Part shown: positions 10,650 through 38,949 of the stretch, in pieces | Numbering within the stretch: the stretch's first letter is position 1 | Layout: the number at the start of each line of letters is the position of its first letter | Assembly: GCA_029204225.1 (NCBI GenBank) | Contig: CM055103.1 | Span: 44,276,604 to 44,340,603 of the forward strand | Direction: 5' to 3' | Source of the DNA: Diphasiastrum complanatum | Lineage: Eukaryota > Streptophyta > Lycopodiopsida > Lycopodiales > Lycopodiaceae | Length of the DNA stretch: 64,000 nucleotides | Translations under genes and position numbers: made by a program | Notes under the pieces: model-generated | Told to the model about the DNA's origin: nothing | Seen by the model: only the letters and a program-made list of their open reading frames with translations | Databases searched by the model: none

Positions 10650-11834
10650 GATCAATAGATAGGCCGATAGTGTGGTTTTAGGCCTCTTACGGTGGTTTTT
10701 TCTTGATAACTTTTTGATCCTTGCTCCGATTGGCCTAAGATTTTTACAGTAGCTAGATCTGGTGCAGATCTAACTACTGATCTGGTCTACAAATGTTACT
10801 CGTGCGAGGGTTGGCTGTGCAAAGATTCTTTCACTATTTTTCAGTCAAAAAACTTGATTTTTTCAAAATTACTAGGAAGTAGCTCTTGCAAGGCTTGCAG
10901 GAGCTGTATCTGGTATGGATCTAGTTCTAAAAAATCTTTGCGAAGGTTAACTCTCGCATAAAAAAAAAATTCATTGTTTGTGAGGGCTCAGAATCACTTT
11001 TTTGCCCTGATCTTCACCAATAATTTGTTCTAACTCTCGCAGACTCTATCACTTATGCAAAAAGACATTCTGTATCCAATGGAGTAGTCTGCGAAGGTTA
11101 CTTCTATGAGGATTTGATAGATCTTCTGATTTTAGTGATTTTTAGACACTCAAATCCAATTTTCTGTTCATTAAAATCAAACTAACCTTTGTAGGTTCTT
11201 CTGTGTCCTTGTCTCACTGAGAAGGAACCTTAGAATTTTTTGCGAAGGTTCTTGGCCACTGGAACTGAAAATTTTTGTGTCTACGATGGTTATGTTGGTT
11301 TTTTCCATCTTTTTCTCATTGGGAACCTTTGCAAGGGCACTTATATAGGGAACTAACCTTCACAAGCTTCTCTGTGCCTTGATCTCATAGAGATGGAACT
11401 TCAGAGAGCTCTGCAAAGGTTCTTATGAAGATATGATTTTTTTTGACTTTTTACAAGGGTTTTTTGAAATTTTTATTGTTTTTATTTGATTTTTCAAAAT
11501 TTGCCTGGAACTAACTCTCGCAGGCTTCTGTGCAAGTCTGGGACAGTACCCTGGAGCTGCTGTCAGTCATGCAAAGGTTGGTTCCCCCTGGTTTTGGAGA
11601 AAACAAAATCTGATGAGAGTTTTGTCTCTTTTTCCCTCCAAAATACAGATTTAAGTGTTTTTATGGATTTTTCAAGATTTTTGGCTGGATGTCAAGCCCT
11701 TAGAGGCTGTTTAGGGCCTCCTCTACCCTCTCACACCTCCTCCGCTAGCTATGAATAGTCCAAGTACCAGAAAATGTAGAAAAAAACTAACTCTACCCAA
11801 AATCCACCTAAAAACACTCTAAAAAAGCAAACAA
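10650..11834 (-). other. Gypsy untranslated leader (copy B)
   Basis: This stretch corresponds block by block to 53100-54277 on plus. It includes the doubled CTCAGTGAGA-type block (near 11210 and 11385), the near-palindrome around 10936-10960 (GCGAAGGTTAACTCTCGC) and many AACTCTCGC / GCGAAGGTT words. A short open frame near 11486-11758 on plus is antisense to this leader and is not considered a gene. Confidence 0.7.
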
Positions 11835-12217
11835 AATGGAGAAGGCCCTTGCCCCTTTCTCCTATTGGTTACTCCTACTAATATGGACTCTTAATCCACA
11901 CCCTTGACTTTGGGTCCAATCTAATCCAAGGGTCCTAAAAAAGTACATTGGAAATCACATGATACATGTGAGTTTCACTTTGGACCCAACTTTGTAAGTT
12001 TAGACCAAGTTTATTAACTTGACATTGTGGGCTCAAGTTTTATTTAATTAACAATAAGGCCCAAGTCTTTTATTCTATTTACAACTTGACTTGCATGCTC
12101 GTTAGGCCATGGACTTAGGCACGCAGGATGCCACGACCCTCGCAACTATTTGTACTTTTCCGACTATTTTTCCAACTTTATTTATTTACAATATATATGT
12201 TGGGAATACCCCCAACA
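11835..12217 (-). repeat. Partial 5' LTR of Gypsy copy B
   Basis: On the minus strand this begins TGTTGGGGGTATTCCCAACA, identical to the start of the LTR at 52430. It keeps the GGCATCCTG and CCATGGCCTAA blocks and ends abruptly at CCATTTT, where leader sequence follows. About 300 bases of LTR end, primer site and leader start are absent compared with 52780-53100. Confidence 0.75.
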
Positions 12218-12223
12218 TTGGAG

Positions 12224-13830
12224 TTAGTACATGGCTTAGGACAGTCAATACATGTGTATAGTATCAATAGCAATGGAATTTTTCAATTGGGGAGTTTAGA
12301 CCTTGCATGACTACATGCATAGGAAGGACTTGGGCCTATACAGACTCTGATTATTACTCTGCTCCATTATTCTTGTGGTATTCATTGCCAAGTCCTCTCA
12401 CTCTACTCTTTCTTCCTGTACCTTGGCTTGGGGGTGAAGCTTCTGGAAATTGATCGGTTGCTTCTACTTGGTTGGGTGGTTTACTCCATAGTGTGTTCTC
12501 TTGTGTTTTGACTTGTAAGTAGGAACTTGAGGAGCTTTCCCTTACAACATGGCACTACTTACTACCCCTACCGTCCAAGGATCATACAACAAAAGAGAGC
12601 TCAATTTGAAATTACTTACGCTTACCATCAGGGAGTATCGAATGCAGCACCAAGGCTTGGACAATCTCATCAACATTAGAGAATGACATTACCAGCACCA
12701 GCAAGTTTGAATTATCCTCAAACAGCCTAGTTGAATTTCATAATGGCAGAACCGATCTTATTTTCCATAAAAAAATGGAACATTGTTATGGATCTGATAA
12801 ACCTTTCATCAACCCTGCCATCAATGAGTATTATTAATTATGCCACATGTTGCATAGCTACAACACCAAGGAGACACCATTTATGAATGCTATCGATGCA
12901 GAGAACGACACATGATTGTCAAATGTACAAACAAAGGAGTTTATGTTCCCTTCTACCGCGAGTGTGGATACAAACATTGCTACAAGAATTGTCTTTTGAG
13001 AGTTAGTGCCAATGCACTATTGAACTAGATTGTAGTCCAATCAACAAGCACAAGTATAAATCAGCACCAACTTATACCAATGAGATCTCCATATCCTAAT
13101 GTTCCAATGTTAGTGGTTATGTGAGCACAAAAATGCAAGGAAGTAGCTCCATCTTCATCACAACCTATATCAGTGCCAATACCCTCAACATCAAGAAGGA
13201 CAAATCTACTCTTTCCTAATGTAAGAGAAGAATGACAACAACTGTTACATCTTGCATATACAATTCGACATAGTCCTAGACTTGGATACACGATACTCTA
13301 GTACTTGAGATAATTGGTTACATATTTATTATTCCAAACTAGGCCAGAAATGTAACTAATAACCTTGTGAGGACCCAATCACACATATTGTGACATGTGG
13401 AGCTATTGCATGGGTTAGGACGACTATAGGCATGCGTAGAGGATCAATAACAATGAAAAGTGCTTTTGGAAATATTCTTGGCTTGCAAGGGCACATGCAT
13501 AGAAGAGGCTAAGTCAATATATCCTAGTGGAAACTCTCCCTACTACCATTCCATAGTATGGTTTTCATTGCCAGGTTACTCTCTCTACACCTACATCCTA
13601 TTCCCTGGAGATTGATCAATATCATCTACATGGTTGGGTGGTTTGGCTCCACAGTCATTCCTTTGTGTGTGTCTTGTAAGCAAAATCTTGGAGGTGCTTT
13701 TCCTTATAGTGGTACGAAAATCGAAGGAATTGGAGCTATGAAGATTTTCGTTGACACTTTGGTGGAGATCAATCCATTTTCTCTTCCTGGTGGTGAACAA
13801 GTTTCTAAGTAGGTGTTCTATCAGTTCTTC
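12224..13830 (+). mobile_element. Old Gypsy relic with repeated flanks
   Basis: Two diverged direct repeats (about 12224-12590 and 13385-13720; shared words include CATGGCTTAGGAC/CATGGGTTAGGAC, TTCATTGCCA and GGTTGGGTGGTTT) flank a piece of gag. That piece, at about 12884-12995, encodes two adjacent zinc knuckles CYRCRERHMIVKC and CGYKHCYKNC. These match the third and fourth knuckles of the 54-56 kb element in order and spacing. The repeats behave like the LTRs of a very old, mostly deleted element. No target duplication or primer site was found. Confidence 0.55.
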
Positions 13831-14159
13831 CACTTCATGTTGCTAAGATCCATCAGATTTTGGCTTTCTCCATATCAATATGATTGATTGTCAATTTTAG
13901 CCAATTTATGATGATTTTTAGAGTTTTGCTTGTATTTCTCATAACTTGTTGTAGATATGAATTTCCAACAAGTGTACCCTCAATTAGGATTTCAATAATT
14001 ACTGATTTAATGATTGCATGCCAAAAATTTGGTTCTAGGCTATGTTCTAGTTAAAAACTAAGTGCTTTTGAGGATTTTCGACTAGAGATGGGTAGTAAAA
14101 GCTATGATATAGCAAAAAAAAAAAAAAAGGGTGCTTGCATATAGATATATTACAATAGA

Positions 14160-15170
14160 TTGGGCCTGATTGCACTTGCATGTAGATTAGATCCACAAGA
14201 TCTTGTCAAAAAAGTCAAAAGATGGTTCAAGAAAAAAGTCTTTTTTAAATGGATTTTTCACTATTTTGAAAGTTTGGAGAGCGAAAACATTGGAAACATA
14301 TTTCTCCAAGGCATTTGTGTGTTGTTGTACCTTCTTCAGCTCATCCTCATTTCAGAGTTGTCGTAGAGTACGGAGTAAGATTTTTGCACCCACCTCGTCT
14401 CCCACGTCTCGACGTTGTAATCAGCCACCACCGTCAATTGCGCCTATACCCCCTGTTGCGACTCGCTCTGCACTACTTGTTCCCTCAGCCACTACAATCA
14501 CCCTCGTCTCTGATTCCTCGCAAGGGCCATCTGTGACAATTGGATATAGCATTCCAATCATAGTTACCCAAGCCGTCTCACCCCCACAAACTTCAGCTAT
14601 TTCACTGAATACCCAACAGTTTATGAATTTGATCGATGATTCCGACCTTTTACAGATAAATGAACGTTTGTGATGCCTTTGAGCCCAAGACCCTTTGAAG
14701 CAAAATCCCCCCAAAATGGGATTTGATCAATTCCATGAAACTTTTGATTTAGTACTAGCATTCTAGCAAGGCCAACAAGCAGATGAAACAGTTCAGGCAC
14801 CAGACATCATTTGAGTCGCTCCTACGGTTGTATTTTCGAAGTAGTTCGATGCACATGTTCTAGAAGGTTTTGAAGGAGAAGATATCTTTGAAGAGGAAGA
14901 TCCACAGACAAATCTTCAAGGCCAATCTCGACAACCTGTTGGATTGGGTCATGTTCCTCCTGTTGCTGCTGCCACGTCTATTTCCTTGGATTCTAGTGAC
15001 AGTCTTGGAATCCATTCACACCTTGGACGAATGAACCAAACTATGCTTGAATAGAAGATGTCAATGGAAAAGAGAATTGCATATTTGGGATCTAAAAACA
15101 CTCTTATCAGCCAGAAACTCATCCAGCTGAACCGAGAGCTGAAGATAGCCAAATAGCACGAAGATAAGTC
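14160..15170 (+). pseudogene. Possible relic of the Gypsy extra ORF
   Basis: The frame 14203-14673 is Ser/Pro/Thr-rich after an initial basic part, and the following broken sequence (14880-15160) encodes a heptad-like stretch (KMSMEKRIAYLG, LISQKLIQLNRELKIAK). The order Ser/Pro/Thr-rich then coiled coil matches the extra ORF at 61965-63488. Similarity is in composition and order more than in exact residues, so it may instead be an unrelated low-complexity sequence. Confidence 0.4.
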
Positions 15171-15171
15171 A

Positions 15172-15307
15172 GTCAAGTCATATAAACTTCAAACTAATTA
15201 ATTTGACCACCAACAATTGCTAGTCAATATATGATTGTCTACATTATAAGAATAAAGTCAAGCCATATAAACTTCAAACTAATTAATTTGACCACCAACA
15301 ATTGCAA
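15172..15307. repeat. Tandem duplication, about 80 bp
   Basis: Two nearly identical copies of GTCAAG(T/C)CATATAAACTTC followed by AAACTAATTAATTTGACC occur at about 15176-15226 and 15256-15306, separated by about 30 bases of AT-rich sequence. Confidence 0.85.
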
Positions 15308-15309
15308 GC

Positions 15310-17266
15310 TTCAAACTAAATAATGAGATGTTTTAAAACTGTTTTCATGCTTCAATAAATCTATACTAGAGATCTAAAACCTATTTTTGTGAGGGCTAAA
15401 ATCCTTGTTTTTTTTTTTTTTTTGGCTAGGGCTTTATGGAAGTGAAAGCCCATATAGACCCCTTGTCTAGGTGCTCTAGTTGTTTTAAACAATTGACAAT
15501 TTATTATTATCATTTTTTCTTGGTTATGGACGTAATACCATACCTAAGCCAACTATAGGGGCATTATGCTCCATGATGCTAGAAAAAATTGAATGTGTTT
15601 TGCTCCAGTTGCCTTACATCAATTAAACATCAATTTTACTAAAGACAATTGTGTCAAATTGGATAAAGGACAACCCCATCCCCACATTTACAACTATGTC
15701 ATGCCTAAGAAGGCTTGAGGTAGGGGTCCTATCATGGGTTGGGTGAATGATCTAACCCATTTGCACCCTGAACTCGACCAAGAGCATTATCGCAAAGAGC
15801 ATGTTTTGCAGTATGAGTGAGGGTTTAGGCTGCATGTTGATCCAATAGTGCAAAATTCTCCTTCATGCTCGAGTGAATAAGCATAAAGGAGCACAACAAT
15901 GCCAGGTAGGTGTATTCTCTTTGCAAATACACGTCATTTCTATTCAATTACGATTTTCAAGCCAAATATAGCCTTCCCCACTAGCTTGCAACTTCACATA
16001 CGTATGTGCTTCTAAAACAAACAACACAACTAAATAAATAGTAAACAATAAGGACAAACAAAAACACACTAAGAAAATAGTTCAAAAAATGACAAAACAA
16101 CAAATGGAAGTCTCCAAAAATTCTAAGACTTATTCAAGTCAAAACAAGACAATTACTAAAGCTTCTTTGCAAGCAAAATATGGCCAAAGTTGAATTGGCA
16201 CTTCACGTAGAGAAGGAGAAGCTCGGGGATGATGGTGTTGTGGTTGCTTGTAGCAGGGATAGAGAGAATGCACATATTAACAAGACTAAGGCCTCCCCCA
16301 CCATCCATACTACATTCGAGCAATGCTTGAATTTGATGGGCAATTTGTACTTCAAAGCCCAATCTAAACAAATTTAAAAGTACAAGAAATATATTATGAA
16401 AAGTCAACATTGACGGAATTTTTTTTGTGTTGTCAAAATAATTCATATAGACTAGTCTAAGTCAATAAGTTCTAAGATTTGTAATGTAATCAAGTTATCC
16501 TTTTGGCTCGACAAGAAGCATTGGTGTAGGCTCTACCCTCACCTAACAATACAATATGTTGTTTGGTGCTTGAGAGCACAAGGAGCACAACAATGTCGGG
16601 CATACATAGCTTTGTTGTGACAATGGTAAGTTGTTGTGATGATTTGCTAAAAACTAAGGTGTCACTCCCAGAGGACTTTGAGCATTAAAACGAGTCTTTT
16701 TATTTTATTAATCTTCTTAAATGCAACCTTTGTTTTTTTAAATAAAATTTTCAATGATTTGAGTGCCTTGTGCAAGAAAAAGCTGCCTGTGATATATGTC
16801 ACCTTTTCTTGATGGTTGTCGTTTTCAGTCAAATGTCTCTTTTCAAGCTAAACATAATCATCGCTTTCACTTATGTGATAACTTCCATTTTATTCGATGG
16901 ATATGAATACTCGCAAAAATCTTAATACTCTAAAGATTCTTGGCGATTATCTACTAGGTATAAGGAGGATCATCAAGAGGGAATCCACACAAATATTGGT
17001 CAACCCTATATCCACCGTTCTCAATAATCTCATATTTTCTCCGGAAAAAACATACCTTCCAATCGAGGTAGAGTCAAGTTACATACTAGTCAAGTGAGAT
17101 ACTCTTGTGTGGTCGTCATTGGACATGTGTGATGGTTGAGAGAGAGAGTAGGGTATAGATTCTAGAAGCAAAGAACATATATAATTTGTTTATTAATTTT
17201 GAACCAAGATAAATGGATTGAATTATATTGAGCATATATCCCTAGAGCATGGGTTCTAGAAGCAAG
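15310..17266. other. Unassigned sequence upstream of the MAP kinase gene
   Basis: No gene, transposon domain or RNA gene is recognised. It is AT-rich with homopolymer runs (T-run near 15410). Small frames such as 16897-17097 plus have no recognisable features. The last part presumably contains the distal promoter of the kinase gene. Confidence 0.5.
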
Positions 17267-17316
17267 GGATAAATAAATAAATAAATAAATAAATAAAAAT
17301 AAAAATAAAAATATAA
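17267..17316. repeat. AAAT / AAAAAT microsatellite
   Basis: About eight AAAT units pass into AAAAAT units just upstream of the kinase gene. Confidence 0.9.
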
Positions 17317-17347
17317 TATTACTGATTTATTTATTTTTGCTTTGATT

Positions 17348-17348
<1 letters not shown>

Positions 17349-17388
<40 letters not shown>
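17349..17388 (+). promoter_or_regulatory. GA dinucleotide tract in the putative 5' UTR/proximal promoter
   Basis: A pure 40-base AG repeat ends 15 bases before the start codon at 17404. GA/CT tracts near plant transcription starts are known binding sites for BPC/GAGA-type factors. Whether this one is transcribed as 5' UTR or bound by protein cannot be seen from sequence. A TATA-like AATATAATATT lies at about 17309-17320. Confidence 0.55.
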
Positions 17389-17391
<3 letters not shown>

Positions 17392-17403
17392 TGGTGGGGG
17401 GCG

Positions 17404-34208
<16,805 letters not shown>

Positions 34209-34810
34209 GCTTGATGTCGAAGGAGCTTCTTTTCGAACAAGCTGTTTGACCACCTGCAAACAAGGTTTGTTGGGACAGCTATCATCTAATTAAAGATGGA
34301 ATTGTCATAATGATTAGATGTGGACTGCAGCAAACGAATTGTGCTGGCAGTCAAACATCATGATAAGCTATTTGACAATTAGTGCCAAGCTTCATCTTTG
34401 ATGTCTCTTGGGCTTCCACCTTCCTACAATGCACCAGGAAATTGCAAATTACATGATCAGACTGACTTCTGTGAGCGTATCCCATCTATTTGTATAGGAG
34501 GAGGCAATGGTTGTATATTGATATTCTATCAGACTAAGAACATAAAAATTTCTTATTCTGAAGGTCTGGAATCCATAGATTTTACCACATAAAGGAGAGC
34601 TTATCTGGAGACAAATGCTATTGTGGATGGTAACAGGTGGATTCTAAAACTAGCTATATCAAAGGTTGACGTTCACAGCTACTTTATTTACTAGATGTCT
34701 TGCCACTCCTAAAATTATTTGGAGCTAAACTATGTAGAAGGTTTCACCTGAAACCAATGTATAGTTGACAGATTTTTCCATGCAGTTTCAATAAAAAGTA
34801 GTTGGTTTCA
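34209..34810 (+). promoter_or_regulatory. Putative MAPK 3' UTR with AATAAA signal
   Basis: Sequence after the stop codon without coding features. An AATAAA at 34790-34795 could be the polyadenylation signal. The end of the transcript cannot be fixed from sequence. Confidence 0.45.
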
Positions 34811-36158
34811 GGTTTGAACTTTTCTCATACTCGAGGTTTTAGTTTAGGGAATGAAGTTAGCTGTTATGCTTGATAATTTGAGCATTAAGATGGCAAAAAA
34901 CAGTTTGGACAGGTTGGTCTAGCCAAGTCAGACGTGGGAGGTGGAGCCGTCAATCTGGCTGTCACCAGTGGATTTGTGCTAGCTTATGCTCAAAGGTTTT
35001 GCTCTGCACTTTTGAAATCCTATCTTGTATGATAACATGAAATTGCAGTCTCTCTCACTGAAAATTAGGGGTTTTATGTGGTGTGCTGATTACATCTCTT
35101 CAATCTTGCGCTGAATATGCCGACATTGTTATAACAGTACTTTGATGCTTTTTTCAGAATAGTACTTTCATTATCTTAAGCAGTACATGGTGCTGCATTA
35201 GCAGTCTATGGTCTTGGGGTAATAAGAAAATCTTTGGATTGTATTATCTGTCCAGCTGTGGAGTTCTATGTATTCACCATGCATTATCAGATCTTGTTTA
35301 AGGGCATCTATGTAGAAGCACAATCAACCTGAAAGAGAAGACAAATCTCACTGTTCAGAAGATGGAATTTCAACATTGTTGGGGAGCACCAAGAAGCCAA
35401 ATGTGAAAGTTGCTCCAAGAAAGTTGAAGAAATAGCTCTCCAATAGGTTAAAAAAGCTGATCAGTCGAGAGACAATAATTTTTGGTGCTCCGTTTTGGGC
35501 ATCTGAATTGATGCTTGCTTCCCAATGACCTATCTGTATTAAATATCGGGCTGATGCTCAAAGCATTTCCCTGTGAAAGTGAAGGAATTTGATTTCTAGG
35601 GTTTGGACCCCTATCTTTTTCTCGCACACACAAGCCTTGAGCAAACCACAGTTTTGACTTCTCATGCATTAATGAGCAAATCAACCTTATCAGAGGCAAA
35701 AAAATCTACTTCTACTGAGAGCAGATTCTTTCCCTATTTGGCATTCTTCTAATTGGTCAAGGCCCTGCTGATTTGTTGGGTTCTTGCCAAATAGTAGCTG
35801 GACTAGTGACTGAATGGTTAGAAAATGGACCTAATGTAACTAGTAAGTACTTTGTGGGCTAAAGGAATTGATGAGGTCTTGTGTAAAATAGAATATCAAT
35901 GAAGACCTAATTGCATGCCCATTTATCAGAGAACAGAACTGTCGAAGTCCAATTCAGCAAAGCAGCAAATATTTCTTTCTTTTCTGTGCTACAATCGAAT
36001 CCCAAAAATAAAATATGATCTAGGTTGTACTATGGCTTTTTCTAGCATCTTAAAAATAATAACATAAACGTTTCCTAAAAAGTGGTTGGTCATAATCACG
36101 TGGTGTCTGCCAAGTCTCCAACAGTCTCATGTCTTACAAAAAGGACAAATTCTATTGA
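34811..36158. other. Unassigned 3' flank
   Basis: No gene, RNA or transposon domain seen. AT-rich unique-looking sequence. Confidence 0.5.
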
Positions 36159-36159
36159 T

Positions 36160-36942
36160 ACACATAGTAGAAAGTTGAACCTTAGAAGCCCGTTAACATA
36201 CTGTACGTTTCGTACAGGACGTTCCGGAACTAACTGGGTCGGAACGTTTTTTTTTAATAGAAAAAAACCAGGTAGCAAAGGGCCACCTGCTGGCCGTGAT
36301 CTTCCTTCTTCGCAATCTTCCTTCTTGATAATATATTGAGGGACGCTACAGATCAGAAATTGATTTGAAATCATTGTTTTGAAATCGATGATGTGTAATT
36401 TTTAACAAAGAAATCGATTTTAACAAACACGTTGATCCTAGAATCGCTATCTTCTTTGACTGCTTCTCACGTTAATCCTAGAATCGCTATCTGCCACGTT
36501 ACATATATCCGAGCTAGAATCACTGTCTGAGCCACACTATATATCTTGATTCTGTTCCTTAATCTCCATTGCTTTGTTAAAAACCACGTTATCTATATCC
36601 GAGCCAGAATTGCTGTCTGAGTCAAGCTATATTTGAGATGGTCTCTTTAAGCTTGCAGGGATCGTTCCGGAAAGTCTCAAAACCGTGGATGACGTGGGCC
36701 TGAACGAAGCCACTACTCACAGAAGCCTTTATGATGGAAGAAATTTTGCAACCAAGAAGCATAGTGCATAGAACTGCGATCAACCCAAATGGAAGCCAAA
36801 TGTAGAGAAGCCGCTTAGTTGCCTATCAACTCTCAGGATATGGTTTTTTTTTTCTTTGTCAAAAAAACGTTTTTTTATTTTTTTTGGGGAGTCCTGGACG
36901 GAACGCGTTCTGGAACGGGCAACTAAGGTTGAAACTATGTCA
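36160..36942. mobile_element. Candidate non-autonomous DNA element with imperfect terminal inverted repeats
   Basis: The left end (about 36162-36235: ACATAGT, AACCTTAG, GCCCGTT, CGTTTCGTACAGGAC in order) is mirrored by the right end read on minus (about 36942-36870: ACATAGT, AACCTTAG, GCCCGTT, CGTTCCGTCCAGGAC). The inverted repeats are about 60-70 bases and imperfect. The interior has no transposase, only short direct repeats. No target duplication was seen, so the family is open. Confidence 0.55.
36425..36640. repeat. Interspersed direct repeats inside the inverted-repeat element
   Basis: Two words alternate. CACGTT(G/A)ATCCTAGAATC followed by GCTATCT occurs near 36431 and 36468. A longer ACGTTAYMTATATCCGAGC word followed by CTGTCTGAG occurs near 36497 and 36587. 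The two halves look like successive duplications of one AGAATYRCT core. Confidence 0.75.
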
Positions 36943-37261
36943 AAGAGGTTAATGAATAAGGGATGTGACAACATTTCCTACATCATACATATACCAGCAA
37001 CTCAACTTCAAGCTTTACTTCATCTGTCACATTTTTATCTTCTAGTTAGCTATGATTCCACGTACTATCCCTAGTGTTAAAAATGTAATAAACTAAGGTG
37101 CAAACAAGGTGAAAGTGGTTGACTGTGGTGAAATAACAATGAGGCTTGAAGTTTTGGTTTAGAGTTGGTGAGAAAAAGTTGTCCAGATTTGGAGGCTAGT
37201 GAAAGTTTGGGGGGGTTTGATTGTGGAAGAAACTCTCCTCAATAAGTCTCCTGCTGAAGAG

Positions 37262-37425
37262 CTATGAAAGCAAGCTAATGAAGTAAACCAGCTTTGTCTA
37301 CTCAAAGGCTCTCCTCTTACATTGAAGCACCGAGTTGGATTTGTCCTTCCACAAGGGCTATATTGGACTATGAAGCAAGCTAATGAAGTGGGCCATCTCA
37401 ATCTTCTCAAAGGTTCTTCTCTTAC
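37262..37425. repeat. Tandem duplication, about 105 bp unit
   Basis: AAGCAAGCTAATGAAGT, then CTCAAAGG and CTCTTACATTG, recur about 105 bases apart (37268 and 37373). A CCACAAGG(G) word follows each copy. Origin unknown. Confidence 0.75.
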
Positions 37426-37499
37426 ATTGGAACAGCCTACATGTTTGTCGTCCCACAAGGGTTTGGTTCTAGGCGATTTCTATATGGCTTCACTTGTGT

Positions 37500-38900
37500 G
37501 TTTGATGAAAGTTGTCACTGTAAAATAGTTAGTCAGGTTTGAAGTTTGTTAGATGGATATGAGCAAGAAGGAAAGAATCAAGAGGCGGTTATATGCAAAT
37601 AAAGTAAAAGATGAACAATTATCTACAAATGAAATCTAAAATTTGATATAATGACTTCATCATTTGCTTCGTGACAAGTAAGGTGGGCAAAGTGGAGAGA
37701 CAAGACTATGGACTTGGAAATGAAGGAGATATCTCTAAATTACCAAGCCTTGAGGTACAACAACAAGAGAAAGCAACTAATGGAGATAGATATTAAAATG
37801 AAAAATCTAGGGAAGACTCGTTTTTTCAATTTATTAAATAGAATCCTTTGGATAACAACGCAATCTACCAATGGTGCAACCTCGTGTGATCAAGAGATTA
37901 TCACAAGAATGACATGTTGCACAAACAAGAAGAGCAATGTTATTGGAAGAAAAATGTTACCACGAAAATTCTTGTGTAACAAATGTGTATTATTTTGCTA
38001 GAAATAGCCCCTCGAAGGTCTATGCTAAAAGTTTTAGAAGATTTTATTAGCATTGTACAAAAAATGTACACTTAAAGATACAAGTGTTGGATTTATATAT
38101 TTATTATGAATCTTGTTTTCCTTACCACACAATGACATGCGCAAAGTTTGCGTCGAAGTCCAAAGTTATTCACATGTAATTTTGTGCATGTGATGAGGTA
38201 TTTTAGAGAATTCTTTATTTATAGCATTAATAATAATAGAACATTAGTTTGCCCTCCCAAATCTTCCTTCTAGATACTACCATCTAATTCATGGATGTTT
38301 TGATTTTGTTGGAGATTATCATTTAAATGTTTTTTGGCCATCTCCTCATCCTAGAGCTTGTGTACTTTGGAATATGGAGGAAGCTCCCCTCATATTTTAT
38401 AGACTTGGTGCAAAAAAATGTTGAGCTAATGGAAAATGAAGGATTGTGTCAAAGGAAAATAATTCTCCTCATCAGCAACTCAAGGAAAAGTTGTTACATC
38501 CCTAACTAACTAGACTAGAGTTAGTTAAGTGTAATTAGCCAAGGCCTGACACAACTTAGTTGGTATAGGGCCTAAGGTCGAGGGATATTGTTAGTGGTTA
38601 GGACTATAACTTTAAGTTAAGTTGAGTTCTAGGACCATTGGAATGGACATGCATGGGGAGTTTTAATCTCGTAAGCACTCTTCGTTAGATCCCTAGCTTG
38701 AATGTTGGACTATGGGATGACCCTAGTGCTCTTCCTAGATCTAGGCATATCACCACCTTGTTGGGAAGTGGGTTACGATAGCATGGGATGCCATATTCAT
38801 GCCCTAGGTGAGAGACCTTGGATGTTGTCATGCTTGTGAAAGAGAATGAAAAACATTTATTTACTTTGATTGATTTATAACCCAAGTGATAGCACAAAAC
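37500..38900. other. Unassigned intergenic sequence
   Basis: No recognisable coding or structural features; small frames such as 37708-38001 show no known motif. Confidence 0.45.
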
Positions 38901-38949
38901 CATAGTTAACCTGCGAACCTTGAATTGAATGAACTAGTATGAACCATAT

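Larger units (their letters stand above)
9310..12217 (-). mobile_element. Truncated Gypsy LTR retrotransposon (copy B)
   Basis: Reading leftwards, it has a partial 5' LTR (12217-11835), a leader (11834-10650) and gag (10579-9310), after which the LTR of copy A follows. It is closely related to the plus-strand element at 52430: gag residues, leader blocks and LTR start (TGTTGGGGGTATTCCCAACA) all correspond. The U3 end of the LTR is present, but the LTR 3' part, the primer binding site and the first part of the leader are missing, so it cannot prime reverse transcription. Confidence 0.8.

Noticed and set aside
14421-14714. 97-codon minus-strand frame
   Set aside because: Antisense to the Ser/Pro-rich relic on plus, with no recognisable features.
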